Below, piece by piece: positions 38,151-48,200 of a stretch of DNA of 64,000 nucleotides. The position numbers were made by a program, and so were the translations under genes. The notes below the pieces were generated by a model that saw only the letters and a program-made list of their open reading frames with translations, did no database searches and was not told the origin of the DNA. Source of the DNA: Arenibacter algicola (GTDB lineage: Bacteria; Bacteroidota; Bacteroidia; Flavobacteriales; Flavobacteriaceae); NCBI RefSeq assembly GCF_018860365.1, contig NZ_JAHKPO010000024.1, positions 62,001 through 126,000 on the forward strand. The letters are read 5' to 3'. The first letter of the stretch is position 1. Each line of letters opens with the position of its first letter.

Positions 38151-41100
38151 ATGTACATGAGGAAACATTACCTACTTATAATAATACTTTTTCTATTGGT
38201 AGGCTGTGCCACATATAAAACGAAATATGCGGATGGTGCCATTGGAAGGGATATATCCAGCGACAGTGAATTGTTGCATACCTTTTATTTGATAGGGGAT
38301 GCAGGAAAATCACCTATGAACGATCAAAGTGAAGCGCTTAAAGCTTTTCAAAGGGCCTTGGAAAAAGCCAACAAAAATAGTACTGCCCTCTTTTTGGGAG
38401 ATAATATCTATCCTGCCGGAATGCCAGACAAAAAGGATTCCACCCAAGCCTATCTGGAAGCTAAAAACAACATAGATGCACAACTAAAGACCCTGGCCCA
38501 ATTTAAGGGCAATCCCATATTTATTCCAGGAAACCATGATTGGTACAATGAGGGGCTGGAAGGGCTGGAAAGACAACAAAAATATATTCAGAAGAAATTG
38601 AAAAGCAAAGAGGTCTTTTTTCCCGAAGATGGGTGCCCTATAGAGAAAATAGACATCAATGATGAAATAGTGCTTATCGCCATTGATACGGAATGGTACC
38701 TGACCAATTGGGACAAACACCCTAAGATGAACGATAAATGCGAAATAAAGGACCGAGTAACATTTTTTGAGGAACTGGAAAGCCTTATCAAAAAAAACCG
38801 TGACAAGACCACCATATTGGCCCTACACCATCCTATGTTCAGTTACGGCCCACACGGCGGACAGTATTCGGCAAAACTCCATTTAAACCCTGCAGGCGGC
38901 AAATTTCCCTTTCCTGTATTAGGCTCTTTTGTAAACCTTATTAGGAAAACCAGTGGCGCCTCCTACGCGGATCTCCAGAATAAAAGATATACGGAATTAA
39001 GGAATCGTCTAGTAACCATATCGCAGTATTCGCAAAAAGTTATATTGACTTCGGGACATGAACATACCCTTCAATATATTGTGGAGGATAATACCCCCCA
39101 GATCGTTAGTGGTTCCGGGGCCAAGGAAGGAGCTACCAGATTATTGAACGGTTCCAAATTCTCCACGGGAAGAATGGGCTTTGCAGAATTAAAGGTATTC
39201 AATGATGGTTCCTCCCAGGTAAGATATTTTGGGGTCGGGAAAAATAATGATCCCGACCTTCTATTTTCTACACAGGTACTACCCCCGGATAGAAAGGAGA
39301 ATTACGAGTTCAGCGACAAAGATTTTCCAAAAGAGGTAAAGGCTAATGTTTACTCCAAGGAAGACATTGAAAAAAGTAAATTCTTCAAAACTGTATGGGG
39401 CGATAGGTATAGGAAATACTACGGCATGGAAGTAAATGCCCCTACCCTTAGGTTGGACACTTTATATGGAGGTTTAAAACCGGTCCGTAAAGGCGGGGGA
39501 AACCAATCCAAATCCCTGAGATTATCCGACAAGAATGGGAAGGAATACGTAATGAGGGCCGTTAAAAAGAGTGCAGAGGTCTATCTACAGGCCATGGCGT
39601 TTAAGGATAAATACGTCATAGGGGAGTTTAAGGGCACCTATACCGAAAAACTCTTAATGGATTTTTATACAGGTGCATTGCCTTACGGCCTTCTTACAGT
39701 AGGAACCCTTTCCGATGCGCTGGATCTCTACCATACCAACCCTAAATTATACTATATCCCAAAACAAGCGGCCTTAGCGGAATTTAATAGCGAATTTGGG
39801 GATGAGCTTTACATATTGGAAGAACAGGTGGGCGACGGCCATGGCGAATTGGGCAGTTTTGGATATGCCAATAAAATTGAAAGTACCTGGGACATGATCG
39901 ATAAAATTAAACGGGACGAAAAATATGTGGTAAACACGGATAGATATCTAAGGACCCGCTTGTTTGATATGGTGATGGGGGATTGGGATAGGCATGACGA
40001 TCAATGGCGCTGGGGCGAAGTCAAGGATAAGGAATCAGGAAAGATTGTTTTTGAGGCCATCCCAAGGGATCGGGACCAAGTGTATTCCATTTGGGGAGAT
40101 GGGGCCTTAATGGGGGTTGCAACAAGAATAATTCCCGCCCTTCAAATGATGGAAGGATTTAATAATGACATTAGAAATGTGGAGGCCTTTAACAAGAGTG
40201 CCTATGGACTGGATGTAACCTTGTTGGCCGAAACTACAAAATCCGATTGGGATAAAGAGGTGTTTTATATACAGCAAAACCTAAGCCAGACGGTAATCGA
40301 CGAAGCCTTTAAATCCTTTCCCCAAGAAATTATGGACGAAAATATCCTTGAATTAAAGAATATACTTATATCCAGGATCAAGAACCTTCCCAAAATTGCC
40401 GATGAGTATTTTTTGGCACTTAATAAATATGTAGTCATAAAAGGTACCGATAAGGACGATTGGTTCGAAATCAACAATTTGTCCGAACAAGAAGTGGAAA
40501 TCAAAGCTTTTAGAAACATAGACGGAAAAAAGCAAAAGCTATTTTTTCAAAAGAAATTCAACCGCAACATCACACAGGAAATTTGGATCTATGGTTTGGA
40601 CGATGATGATATTTTTGAAGTTGCTGGGACTAAGGGCAACAAGATCAAAATTAGACTTATTGGCGGGCAAAACAACGATGTTTATGATGTATCGGAAAGC
40701 ACAAATACCTGGATTTATGACCATAGATCCAAAAAAAATACATTCAAGAAAATCAAGGGAGCAAAACTAAGACTTACCAACGATTACGAAACCAACACTT
40801 ACCAACCACTTAAACTTAGGAATAACACACGGCAGATAATACCGACCATCGGATTCAATCCCGATGATGGAATGAAGCTTGGCTTTAATGCCACAAGTAC
40901 CTTTTATGGACTACGACAAAACCCTTACACAACCCAACACAATTACAATGCCGCCTATTATTTTGCCACCAACGGTTTTGAATTGGGCTACAAAGGAGAG
41001 TTTGCCCATATTTTCGAAAACTGGAATTTGGAACTGGCCGCCCGTTTTACCAGTCCCAACTTTAGCATTAACTTTTTTGGAATCGGGAATGAGACCGAAA

Positions 41101-41864
41101 ATTTTGATGATACTTTGGAGATGGATTACAATAGGGTGAAAATTCAAAACTTAAATTTTTCTCCCTCTTTGATTTGGCGTGGACAGCTAGGGGCTAAATT
41201 CAGAACGGGCATTTCCTTGGAAAGTCTGGAAGTGGAAGAAACCGAAGATAGGTTTGTGAACACCTTTTACCTGGCCAACGGAGAGGAGAATAGAAACAGT
41301 TTTATTGGGGTGGACGCGGAATACAGCTATGAAAATTTGGACAATGCCGCCTTCCCCACTATGGGGATGGCTACTGGATTATTGGTTGGCTATAAGGCCA
41401 GTCTGGAAAACCAAGGACAGGCTTATGCCTTTATAGTTCCAAGTCTTTCCTTTGATCATAAATTAGTGTCCAGTGGCAGATTGGTCCTTGCCTCTAAATG
41501 GAAAGCCCATTTTAATTTAGGGGACGAATATGAATTTTACCAAGCAGCCAGCATTGGTGGGATAGATGGTTTAAGGGGTTTTAGAAATCAACGATTTTCC
41601 GGCAAGACCAGTTATTACCAGAACACAGACCTTAGATACAGTCTTAAAAGCCTAAAAACCGGATTATTGCCAGTTACGGTGGGGGTATATGGTGGTTTTG
41701 ATTACGGAAGGGTCTGGACTCCCAACGAAAATTCCGATTTATGGCACACCTCCTACGGAGGAGGATTTTTTCTTAACGGAGCAGATGTGATGACCGCAAG
41801 GGTAGCCTTGTTCAACAGTGTTGACGGCCCAAGATTTTCATTTGGTGTTGGTTTCGGATTCTAG
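38151..41864 (+). CDS. Outer-membrane lipoprotein: metallophosphatase + kinase-like region + Omp85 barrel
   Basis: A 1237-residue protein; ATG 38151 gives a signal peptide with lipobox LVGC (Cys19). Residues about 40-330 are a calcineurin-like phosphatase (IGDAG, LGDNIYPAG, GNHDW at 126-130, LHHPMF, GHEH at 302-305). Residues about 440-700 resemble an atypical kinase: Gly-rich KGGGNQSK (447-454), a strand with Lys472/473 (YVMRAVKK), hinge-like YILEEQ (554-559), GDWDRHDDQW (610-619) like the catalytic DRH loop, and PRDRD (638-642) like a DFG-type metal site. From about 890 an Omp85/BamA-type barrel runs to the C-terminus (GGIDGLRGFRNQRF; final aromatic strand). Phosphatase and barrel are seen clearly; the kinase reading is my inference. 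Confidence 0.85.
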   Translation: MYMRKHYLLIIILFLLVGCATYKTKYADGAIGRDISSDSELLHTFYLIGDAGKSPMNDQSEALKAFQRALEKANKNSTALFLGDNIYPAGMPDKKDSTQAYLEAKNNIDAQLKTLAQFKGNPIFIPGNHDWYNEGLEGLERQQKYIQKKLKSKEVFFPEDGCPIEKIDINDEIVLIAIDTEWYLTNWDKHPKMNDKCEIKDRVTFFEELESLIKKNRDKTTILALHHPMFSYGPHGGQYSAKLHLNPAGGKFPFPVLGSFVNLIRKTSGASYADLQNKRYTELRNRLVTISQYSQKVILTSGHEHTLQYIVEDNTPQIVSGSGAKEGATRLLNGSKFSTGRMGFAELKVFNDGSSQVRYFGVGKNNDPDLLFSTQVLPPDRKENYEFSDKDFPKEVKANVYSKEDIEKSKFFKTVWGDRYRKYYGMEVNAPTLRLDTLYGGLKPVRKGGGNQSKSLRLSDKNGKEYVMRAVKKSAEVYLQAMAFKDKYVIGEFKGTYTEKLLMDFYTGALPYGLLTVGTLSDALDLYHTNPKLYYIPKQAALAEFNSEFGDELYILEEQVGDGHGELGSFGYANKIESTWDMIDKIKRDEKYVVNTDRYLRTRLFDMVMGDWDRHDDQWRWGEVKDKESGKIVFEAIPRDRDQVYSIWGDGALMGVATRIIPALQMMEGFNNDIRNVEAFNKSAYGLDVTLLAETTKSDWDKEVFYIQQNLSQTVIDEAFKSFPQEIMDENILELKNILISRIKNLPKIADEYFLALNKYVVIKGTDKDDWFEINNLSEQEVEIKAFRNIDGKKQKLFFQKKFNRNITQEIWIYGLDDDDIFEVAGTKGNKIKIRLIGGQNNDVYDVSESTNTWIYDHRSKKNTFKKIKGAKLRLTNDYETNTYQPLKLRNNTRQIIPTIGFNPDDGMKLGFNATSTFYGLRQNPYTTQHNYNAAYYFATNGFELGYKGEFAHIFENWNLELAARFTSPNFSINFFGIGNETENFDDTLEMDYNRVKIQNLNFSPSLIWRGQLGAKFRTGISLESLEVEETEDRFVNTFYLANGEENRNSFIGVDAEYSYENLDNAAFPTMGMATGLLVGYKASLENQGQAYAFIVPSLSFDHKLVSSGRLVLASKWKAHFNLGDEYEFYQAASIGGIDGLRGFRNQRFSGKTSYYQNTDLRYSLKSLKTGLLPVTVGVYGGFDYGRVWTPNENSDLWHTSYGGGFFLNGADVMTARVALFNSVDGPRFSFGVGFGF

Positions 41865-41892
41865 GATAAATTACAAGGCTTTGGGTGCGGAG

Positions 41893-42753
41893 CTAGTTGC
41901 CCACCACAAATGAATATAGATTTCTTCCCGTTTTTCCGGACTCCTCGTCCGAAAGCAACAAGGTATTGTTATTGGTAAAGGAAACCGATTCCAATTGCGT
42001 ATATACCCCCAGGTCTATCGTTTTTAGCGTCCCACTAGAAAGGAAATTGTCCATTGTAAAGTTCGTAAACACCCATAAAGTACCATTTCCCAATAGAACT
42101 ATGGTCTTACCATCAGGAGAAATATCGGCAGAGGTTACTTGCCCTTTTATCTTGCCTTTAGGAGGAACAAACGATCCTATATACTGGGCCTTGTGCTTGC
42201 CCTCTACGGCAGGCACCTTGTACAATAGGGCTTCCCTGTTAAAAGGTTGTGTCCTATTCTTTGTTACGATGTAGAAGTTGCTGTTGTAATAAAAAAATGA
42301 CTCGGCATCAAAGAGCAATTTATTCTTTTTTGGAGGAAAATCTTTCTGTTCAGGATAATTAAACTCAATCTTTATCGCCTCAATATCATCTCCAGATTCA
42401 GCATTTGGATTTGGGATTTTATAGATGGCCAAATTCTTCCTGTCGTTGTTGTTATTGCCAAAATCCCCAATGAATACATTCCCTTTTTCATCACTTGCCA
42501 TATCTTCCCAATCGTGGTTTTTGGCATTCTTTACTTTTAATTCCTTTAGGAGGTCCCCACTATAATTCACCTGATAAATTTTATCGGGATTTCCTCTATC
42601 CATAACGATCCAAACCGTTGAATCCTTGGCCGGGACCATTCCGGAATTCTCAGTTAATTTATGGGGAAGTTTGGTAACATAGGTCAGTTGGCCGTAATTA
42701 CTGGCACAGCTAATGATGGTTCCCCAGAGCAACAGTAACAAGTATTTTTTCAT
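41893..42753 (-). CDS. Beta-propeller-like lipoprotein of unknown function
   Basis: A 286-residue lipoprotein (lipobox IISC at 15-18). ATG 42753 is chosen over a TTG three codons upstream. Repeated short strands such as VWIVMDRG, VFIGDFGNNNND and ISPDGKTIVLLG indicate a propeller of the NHL/SdiA-regulated or esterase-like type. There is no clear active site. It converges on the phosphatase-barrel gene with 28 bases between stops, and is last in the minus-strand series from the FG-GAP genes, though a 66-base gap leaves co-transcription open. Confidence 0.72.
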   Translation of the reverse strand: MKKYLLLLLWGTIISCASNYGQLTYVTKLPHKLTENSGMVPAKDSTVWIVMDRGNPDKIYQVNYSGDLLKELKVKNAKNHDWEDMASDEKGNVFIGDFGNNNNDRKNLAIYKIPNPNAESGDDIEAIKIEFNYPEQKDFPPKKNKLLFDAESFFYYNSNFYIVTKNRTQPFNREALLYKVPAVEGKHKAQYIGSFVPPKGKIKGQVTSADISPDGKTIVLLGNGTLWVFTNFTMDNFLSSGTLKTIDLGVYTQLESVSFTNNNTLLLSDEESGKTGRNLYSFVVGN

Positions 42754-42819
42754 CCAATTCAAAATTTAATTATTTAGGTGGCCAAACAACAATTTAATCC
42801 TGCGTATCCTTATTTCCTT

Positions 42820-43716
42820 TTATTCTTTTAGGGGCATATAGATTTCAGCTATCCAATCCAGTTCGTTTCCCCCAAAATTCGGGTTGCTAAAAAATACCTC
42901 AACTGGTCTTTCCCTCACCATAATCCCATTTCTTTTGGCATAATCCAACAAGGCGTACCAAGCACGGTCAGAGGTAATATAATTTCCGTTATATATAGCT
43001 TTCAACGCCCTAACACCCTCAAATTTCTTATACTTTATAATATCATTCTGCGGAAGGCTATCACTTTTGATAATTGGATAACAAAAATTATAGGAAACAC
43101 TGTCCACCTCCCTATTCCAATTGGTAATTTCCAGAAATGGCCTGCCGTTCAATGCTACATTATTGTCCACAAGCACAGTACTTAAAATAGGGTAATTTTG
43201 CATCATTCCTTTGGCTTTGCCCACCTGTGAAGCCTTTATAGGGATATAGGCGCAATAGGTATCCGGAAGCAGTTCTATAGTATCCAAAACGGTGACCTTA
43301 AATTTCTCCAAATGCTCCGTTAGCACATCGTTGAAGTCCAACATGGTACGTTTGGTACGTTTTTCAAAATCCGTATCCAAAAAGGGAATTTTCAATCTAT
43401 TCTCCAAGCTATGCTCTGCCTCCTTTATGTAGACCTTTATCTTTGTAGTAGAATCATTAACTGGGGTTATTTTCCATTGATATTGGTATATAGAATCATT
43501 GAACTTTAATTGCTGATCAATATTCAAAAAATCTCTTTCTTCCAATAACACATTATTCTTATTGGTATTGCCCCATGACTTTATACTCTGATTGATGGTA
43601 CCGGGGAATGTCTTGGATATAATGGATACCGAATAATCATAGGGTTTTAAAAACAGATACCAAACCAATGATCCCAGAAATAGGAAAACTACGAAATAAA
43701 CAATTTTGTTTCTCAC
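42820..43716 (-). CDS. Membrane-anchored protein with GyrI-like effector-binding domain
   Basis: A 298-residue protein. GTG at 43716 begins MRNKIVYFVVFLFLG, a good TM anchor (about 4-22); a TTG 21 codons upstream would put hydrophilic sequence first. Residues about 30-145 look SRPBCC-like and the C-terminal half (about 150-298) resembles a GyrI/AraC effector-binding fold, ending in EIYMPLKE as such domains do. The domain is normally a ligand sensor in regulators, but no DNA-binding part is present. It faces the periplasm by topology. Function is unknown. Confidence 0.7.
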   Translation of the reverse strand: MRNKIVYFVVFLFLGSLVWYLFLKPYDYSVSIISKTFPGTINQSIKSWGNTNKNNVLLEERDFLNIDQQLKFNDSIYQYQWKITPVNDSTTKIKVYIKEAEHSLENRLKIPFLDTDFEKRTKRTMLDFNDVLTEHLEKFKVTVLDTIELLPDTYCAYIPIKASQVGKAKGMMQNYPILSTVLVDNNVALNGRPFLEITNWNREVDSVSYNFCYPIIKSDSLPQNDIIKYKKFEGVRALKAIYNGNYITSDRAWYALLDYAKRNGIMVRERPVEVFFSNPNFGGNELDWIAEIYMPLKE

Positions 43717-43789
43717 TAATTGTAATTTTTTACCGGGTAAGTAATTCTTGAAGCCTTTGGAAATAATATATAAATCCAATCTATAAAAA

Positions 43790-45136
43790 CTACTTGGATA
43801 CCAATTCCTTATTCCCCTTCATTTCCAGTTTATCCACAATAAATTTGCCCAAATCCCGACCTTGTCCTACCCCTACTTCTACTGCTGCCCTATAATGGAT
43901 GCCCCCATACATTCTACTTATGGCGGCTTCATCTGCAGCCTGATTAAAGGAAGTGAAACTTCTTATAGGCAGACCATAGGGTATTTCGGTATCGTCATCA
44001 AACGCAAAATTATCCCCAAAAATACTGGTCAATGCTGTAGCTGCAGCCCCTGAGACCACGGAGTGTCCACTAGTATACTCAGGAAATGGAGGTGTTTGAA
44101 GGACGGGTGCCCAGTTTTCGTCTATATACTGATTTATTACGGTTTCCGGACGTATTAAATTAGAGCGGTATTTTTCGTCCCAACAACTTATAAAGGCATC
44201 TGCTATGGCCATTGAAGTTTTGGTGTAGGCAAATACGGTTTTGTCAAAATCCGAATTTGTTTTCTCGCAGGCAATTTTGGTAATCCCTATCCAATGGGCC
44301 CCTGGAGTGATCTTTTTGGTTGCGAACATTAAATGGCCCCTGGTTACGGAGACATAGGGGTTACAATCCCAAAATTTTGCAATGGCTATTTCTTCCGAAC
44401 TATCCCCTTTGGCAGTAATCTCTTGGCTAATATCGTACACCTCCTTTACTTCCCTGTAAAAATCGGACCCTTTATCCATAGAAAATGCTGGCGGTGGTGC
44501 TGGCACAAATTGATTGGCCGAGTCAATAACAAAGGGCCTTATTTTGCTCCAATGAGGCTCTATACCATCCATATAGGCCGGCGGGGTGGGTTGCCATCGA
44601 GAGTTGTCGTCTGTATTAATAGTAAACTTGGGCATAGTCCTGGTCTGCTTATAATTATCCTTGTCCAACCAATCCCCTATGTGCTTTGCCACGGCAAGAC
44701 CATATTCCTCAGAGTTCTTAAAAATGGTCAAGTTTTTAGCTTGCCAATTTGCATACAAACTATCTCGGTGTACCTCAATCCTATCCTCGGAAAAAATTAA
44801 ACGCTTACTTATTTCCATATGGGCTATTAGGGCTGCCATTTGATAATTGATAGGCTTGTCCTCCGCTGGTACCGGAATAGGGGTCAAATCTGTTACCTGC
44901 CCTACCAATGACTTATAATCACTATTGTTAAGGGCTACAATTTCATATGCCGCTATATTGGGATATGCAAAAATTCTGCTGGCCACTGGAGGAGAAAAAA
45001 TATCATGGATCATAACTTCCGTAACCTTATGTATAGAATTATGTAAATCCTGAGGAGTAATAACTATTGGCTCCTCCTTTTTGTTGCATGATATTACAAC
45101 CGCAAATAATACAAATAATCTTAAATATAGCTTCAT
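43790..45136 (-). CDS. Vanadium-dependent haloperoxidase / PAP2-type phosphatase lipoprotein
   Basis: A 448-residue lipoprotein (lipobox VISC) starting at ATG 45136; the longer start would bury the signal peptide. The PAP2/haloperoxidase signature is PEYTSGHSVVSGA with His358, and a second histidine, His414, lies in YGGIHYRA close to the C-terminus. An aligned N-terminal block MIHDIFSPPVASRIFAYPN is typical of the Bacteroidetes branch. It could use vanadate to oxidise halides or act as an acid phosphatase; the families share one active site and sequence alone does not separate them. It sits 84 bases after the FG-GAP gene, an association I know from other Bacteroidetes. Confidence 0.85.
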   Translation of the reverse strand: MKLYLRLFVLFAVVISCNKKEEPIVITPQDLHNSIHKVTEVMIHDIFSPPVASRIFAYPNIAAYEIVALNNSDYKSLVGQVTDLTPIPVPAEDKPINYQMAALIAHMEISKRLIFSEDRIEVHRDSLYANWQAKNLTIFKNSEEYGLAVAKHIGDWLDKDNYKQTRTMPKFTINTDDNSRWQPTPPAYMDGIEPHWSKIRPFVIDSANQFVPAPPPAFSMDKGSDFYREVKEVYDISQEITAKGDSSEEIAIAKFWDCNPYVSVTRGHLMFATKKITPGAHWIGITKIACEKTNSDFDKTVFAYTKTSMAIADAFISCWDEKYRSNLIRPETVINQYIDENWAPVLQTPPFPEYTSGHSVVSGAAATALTSIFGDNFAFDDDTEIPYGLPIRSFTSFNQAADEAAISRMYGGIHYRAAVEVGVGQGRDLGKFIVDKLEMKGNKELVSK

Positions 45137-45220
45137 CTTAACTTTTTTGTCCAAATAATACATAGATCACTATTAATCAAAATATCCCCTGAAAAGGATG
45201 CGATAGACCAATTTACCTTT

Positions 45221-48200
45221 TTATTCGCTCAGGTCATACACCTGGGCCTTGTCATCATTAAAGGTAACCAAGAGGTAGGTCTTACCATTTAAATCAACCA
45301 TATTCATGTGTCTCACAGATTTAAGCTCCAGTTCCAGGCCTAATTTATTACCCAAAATTACATCATTTTTGTCCTTTATAAGCGCTCCTGAGAAGGAATC
45401 CAACCTCCCGTGATATGGCTTAACACCAAAATAGTTCCCCGCTGCAAGAATTTCCGTATTCCCATCTTTATCAAAATCATACTCTAAGAAGGCTCTTATT
45501 GGAGCAACCTGTAATTCCGATATAAAGGGAACAAATGAATATTTCCCGTCATTATTCTCCAAATAACCCGATTCTAGCGTATTCACTTCGAGAACGTTAC
45601 TATTCTTAAGGGAATTTTCATCCAGAATATCCTCTATGGGCTTTCCTGCAAAGGACTTATAGGTCAAAAATTTCTTTCTAAGACCAACCATTTGGGCCGA
45701 TAGTTCGTCCAATCCTTCCAAAGGATAATACCTGCCATTTTTTTCAGTTGCCACGATAGTCTCTGTACTTCCGTTCTGGTCAAAATCTGAATAAAACATT
45801 TTCATTGGATATTTATCCGAAGCTTTAAATTTGGTATTGTTCCCCCAATTTCCAAGTAGATAATCCAAGTCTCCGTCCTTATCTATATCAAAGGGGATTA
45901 TACATTCCCAGAGTCCGTTATAAGGGCGGTCCAAAGGTAAAACTTCCTTTAATTGCCCCTTGTTGTTCTTAAAGAATTTCGGCGACATCCACTCCCCTAC
46001 CACTATTAAATCCAATACCCCATCATTGTCAAAATCGGACCAAGCGGCATCAGTGACCATCCCTACCTTTTGTAGTTCCTTATTTTCCACAATCGAGAAC
46101 CTTCCTTGGTCATTCCTTAACAAAAAGGAATTGGGGATATTGCCAAAATCGTTGGTTATGGCATTATTGCCTATAAATAAATCCAAGTCCCCATCGTTGT
46201 CGAAATCACTTTCCCGTATTACGGCAGCATTTTCAAAATATTCCGGTAACACACCAGGCTCAAAACCGGTAGTGTTTTGAAGGTAATAACTATCTTTTAA
46301 GGGTGGCATTGTATTATAAAAATCCCCGCCTCCGGATCCTATTACAAGATCGGCCATCCCATCTTTGTTCAGATCCGCTATTAGGACAGTAATATCCTCC
46401 TTTATAGAGTCATTGGCAATTTTATCTATTCTCTTTTCCAGATAGGTAGTATCGCCTTGTAAAAATATTCTGGACGGAATGTATTTGGAACCTCCAAAGA
46501 ACAAATCCTTTTTACCATCACCGTTCAAATCCCCTATGGCCAATGCCGGACCACGATCCGATATTTGATAGGGAATCAATTTCTGTCTGTTGATATCCAG
46601 ATAATTGTCTTCCTCATGCTCAAAATTGATTCCCAAGTTACCTGTAACCTTTTGGAACATCTTTTTGGAAGTAGGCGTTAGCGTATTATAACTGAAGGGT
46701 TTTGTGTTTACCGGGGAAATAACCAAGGTCTGATTGGTGGCCACTTCTTTTATAACTTGAAAGGTCCTATTGGGCCAGACAATTTTTAGGGAGTCTATCT
46801 TCTCCTGTTTTCCAAAACCAAAATGGACCATGGGTTCTGAAGAGGCTTGGAACCCTCGAACGGTATATAGTTCCTTGTACTGTAACTTCCCATTTAGATA
46901 GGCAAAAACTTTGGTGCCAATACCAAATTTGTTCTTGGCCGTATAATTAAACCTTAGTTTTAAATAATTGGCCTTGGCGTCCGTTTTGTTGATATACAAT
47001 GCCGCTGGACTGTTAAGGGTATTGGTTATAACATCCAGATCACCATCATTGTCCAAATCTGCCATGGCCGTTGCCCCGGAAATCAAAGTATCCTTTACTG
47101 TCCATTTTCCGGACATATCCTGATACTTCATGTCCTCCCCGCCTTTAAAAACATAATTATGGATTACTCCGGACGGCATCATATTAATGGCTTGTTGGTC
47201 CACAAGTTTGGTATTGTTTAGCTTGTTTTTTATTTGTTCGTCCGAGGCGAATTTTATAAAGTCGAGGTCGTTGGGCCTTTTGGGAATACCATTGGAAATA
47301 AAGATATCCTGTTCCCCATCTTGGTCATAATCGCCAAAAAGCGCACTCCAACTCCAATCGGTCGCTGCAATTCCACTTTGGATCGCTGTTTCGGAATAGG
47401 GCGCATTTTGCTGGTTTACAAACAACATATTCCTGGAATATTGGTAATGGTACCCAAAACGGGCCACCCTCAGAATTTGGGTTTGGGTGAGGTCATCCCC
47501 CTCTGAAGACTTAAGGACCTTTTCATCTTCGGGAAGCATGTCCAAAGAAATAAGATCTGGCCAACCATCGTGATTAATATCGGCTACGTCATTCCCCATG
47601 CTAAATTTGGTAGTATGCCCAAAATAGCTACGCAATTGTTCGGAAAATGTCCCATTGCCGTTGTTGATGTAATAATAATCGTCCTCGTGAAAATCGTTCC
47701 CAACATAGATATCCGGATATCCATCCTGATTAAAATCGGCTATGGCAATGCCCAGTCCGTATCCATTGGCGCCGCCATAAATACCTGCTTCCTCGCTAAC
47801 ATCTACAAAAATGCCCCCATCATTGCGCAACAGCTTGTCCCCGGATTGAACATTTCTCTTTTGCCGTACTTCGGCTTTTCCATAAGATTCCTGGGTATGT
47901 ACGGCATGATTGAGCAGGTACATATCCAAATCCCCATCCAAATCATAGTCCAACAAGGCTGCAGAACTACTGTAGGTATCAAAATCGAGTCCAAATTCGG
48001 CAGCACTTTCCGTAAAAGTATTATTACCGTTGTTTATATACAGTTCGTTATGCCCATTAAACCCATTAATGCCCACTACTGCGCAGACGTAGATATCCAG
48101 GAGACCGTCCCCATTAATATCTCCCATAATGGCTCCCGTATTCCAGGAGCTTTCCCCAGCAATACCCGCAGTGTCCGTAATATCCCTAAACTTTAGGTTC

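Noticed and set aside
47570..48196. A 208-codon open frame on the plus strand
   Set aside because: It lies fully inside the FG-GAP gene on the opposite strand, has no domain signal and reflects the repetitive Asp/Gly/Asn codon pattern of the calcium loops.
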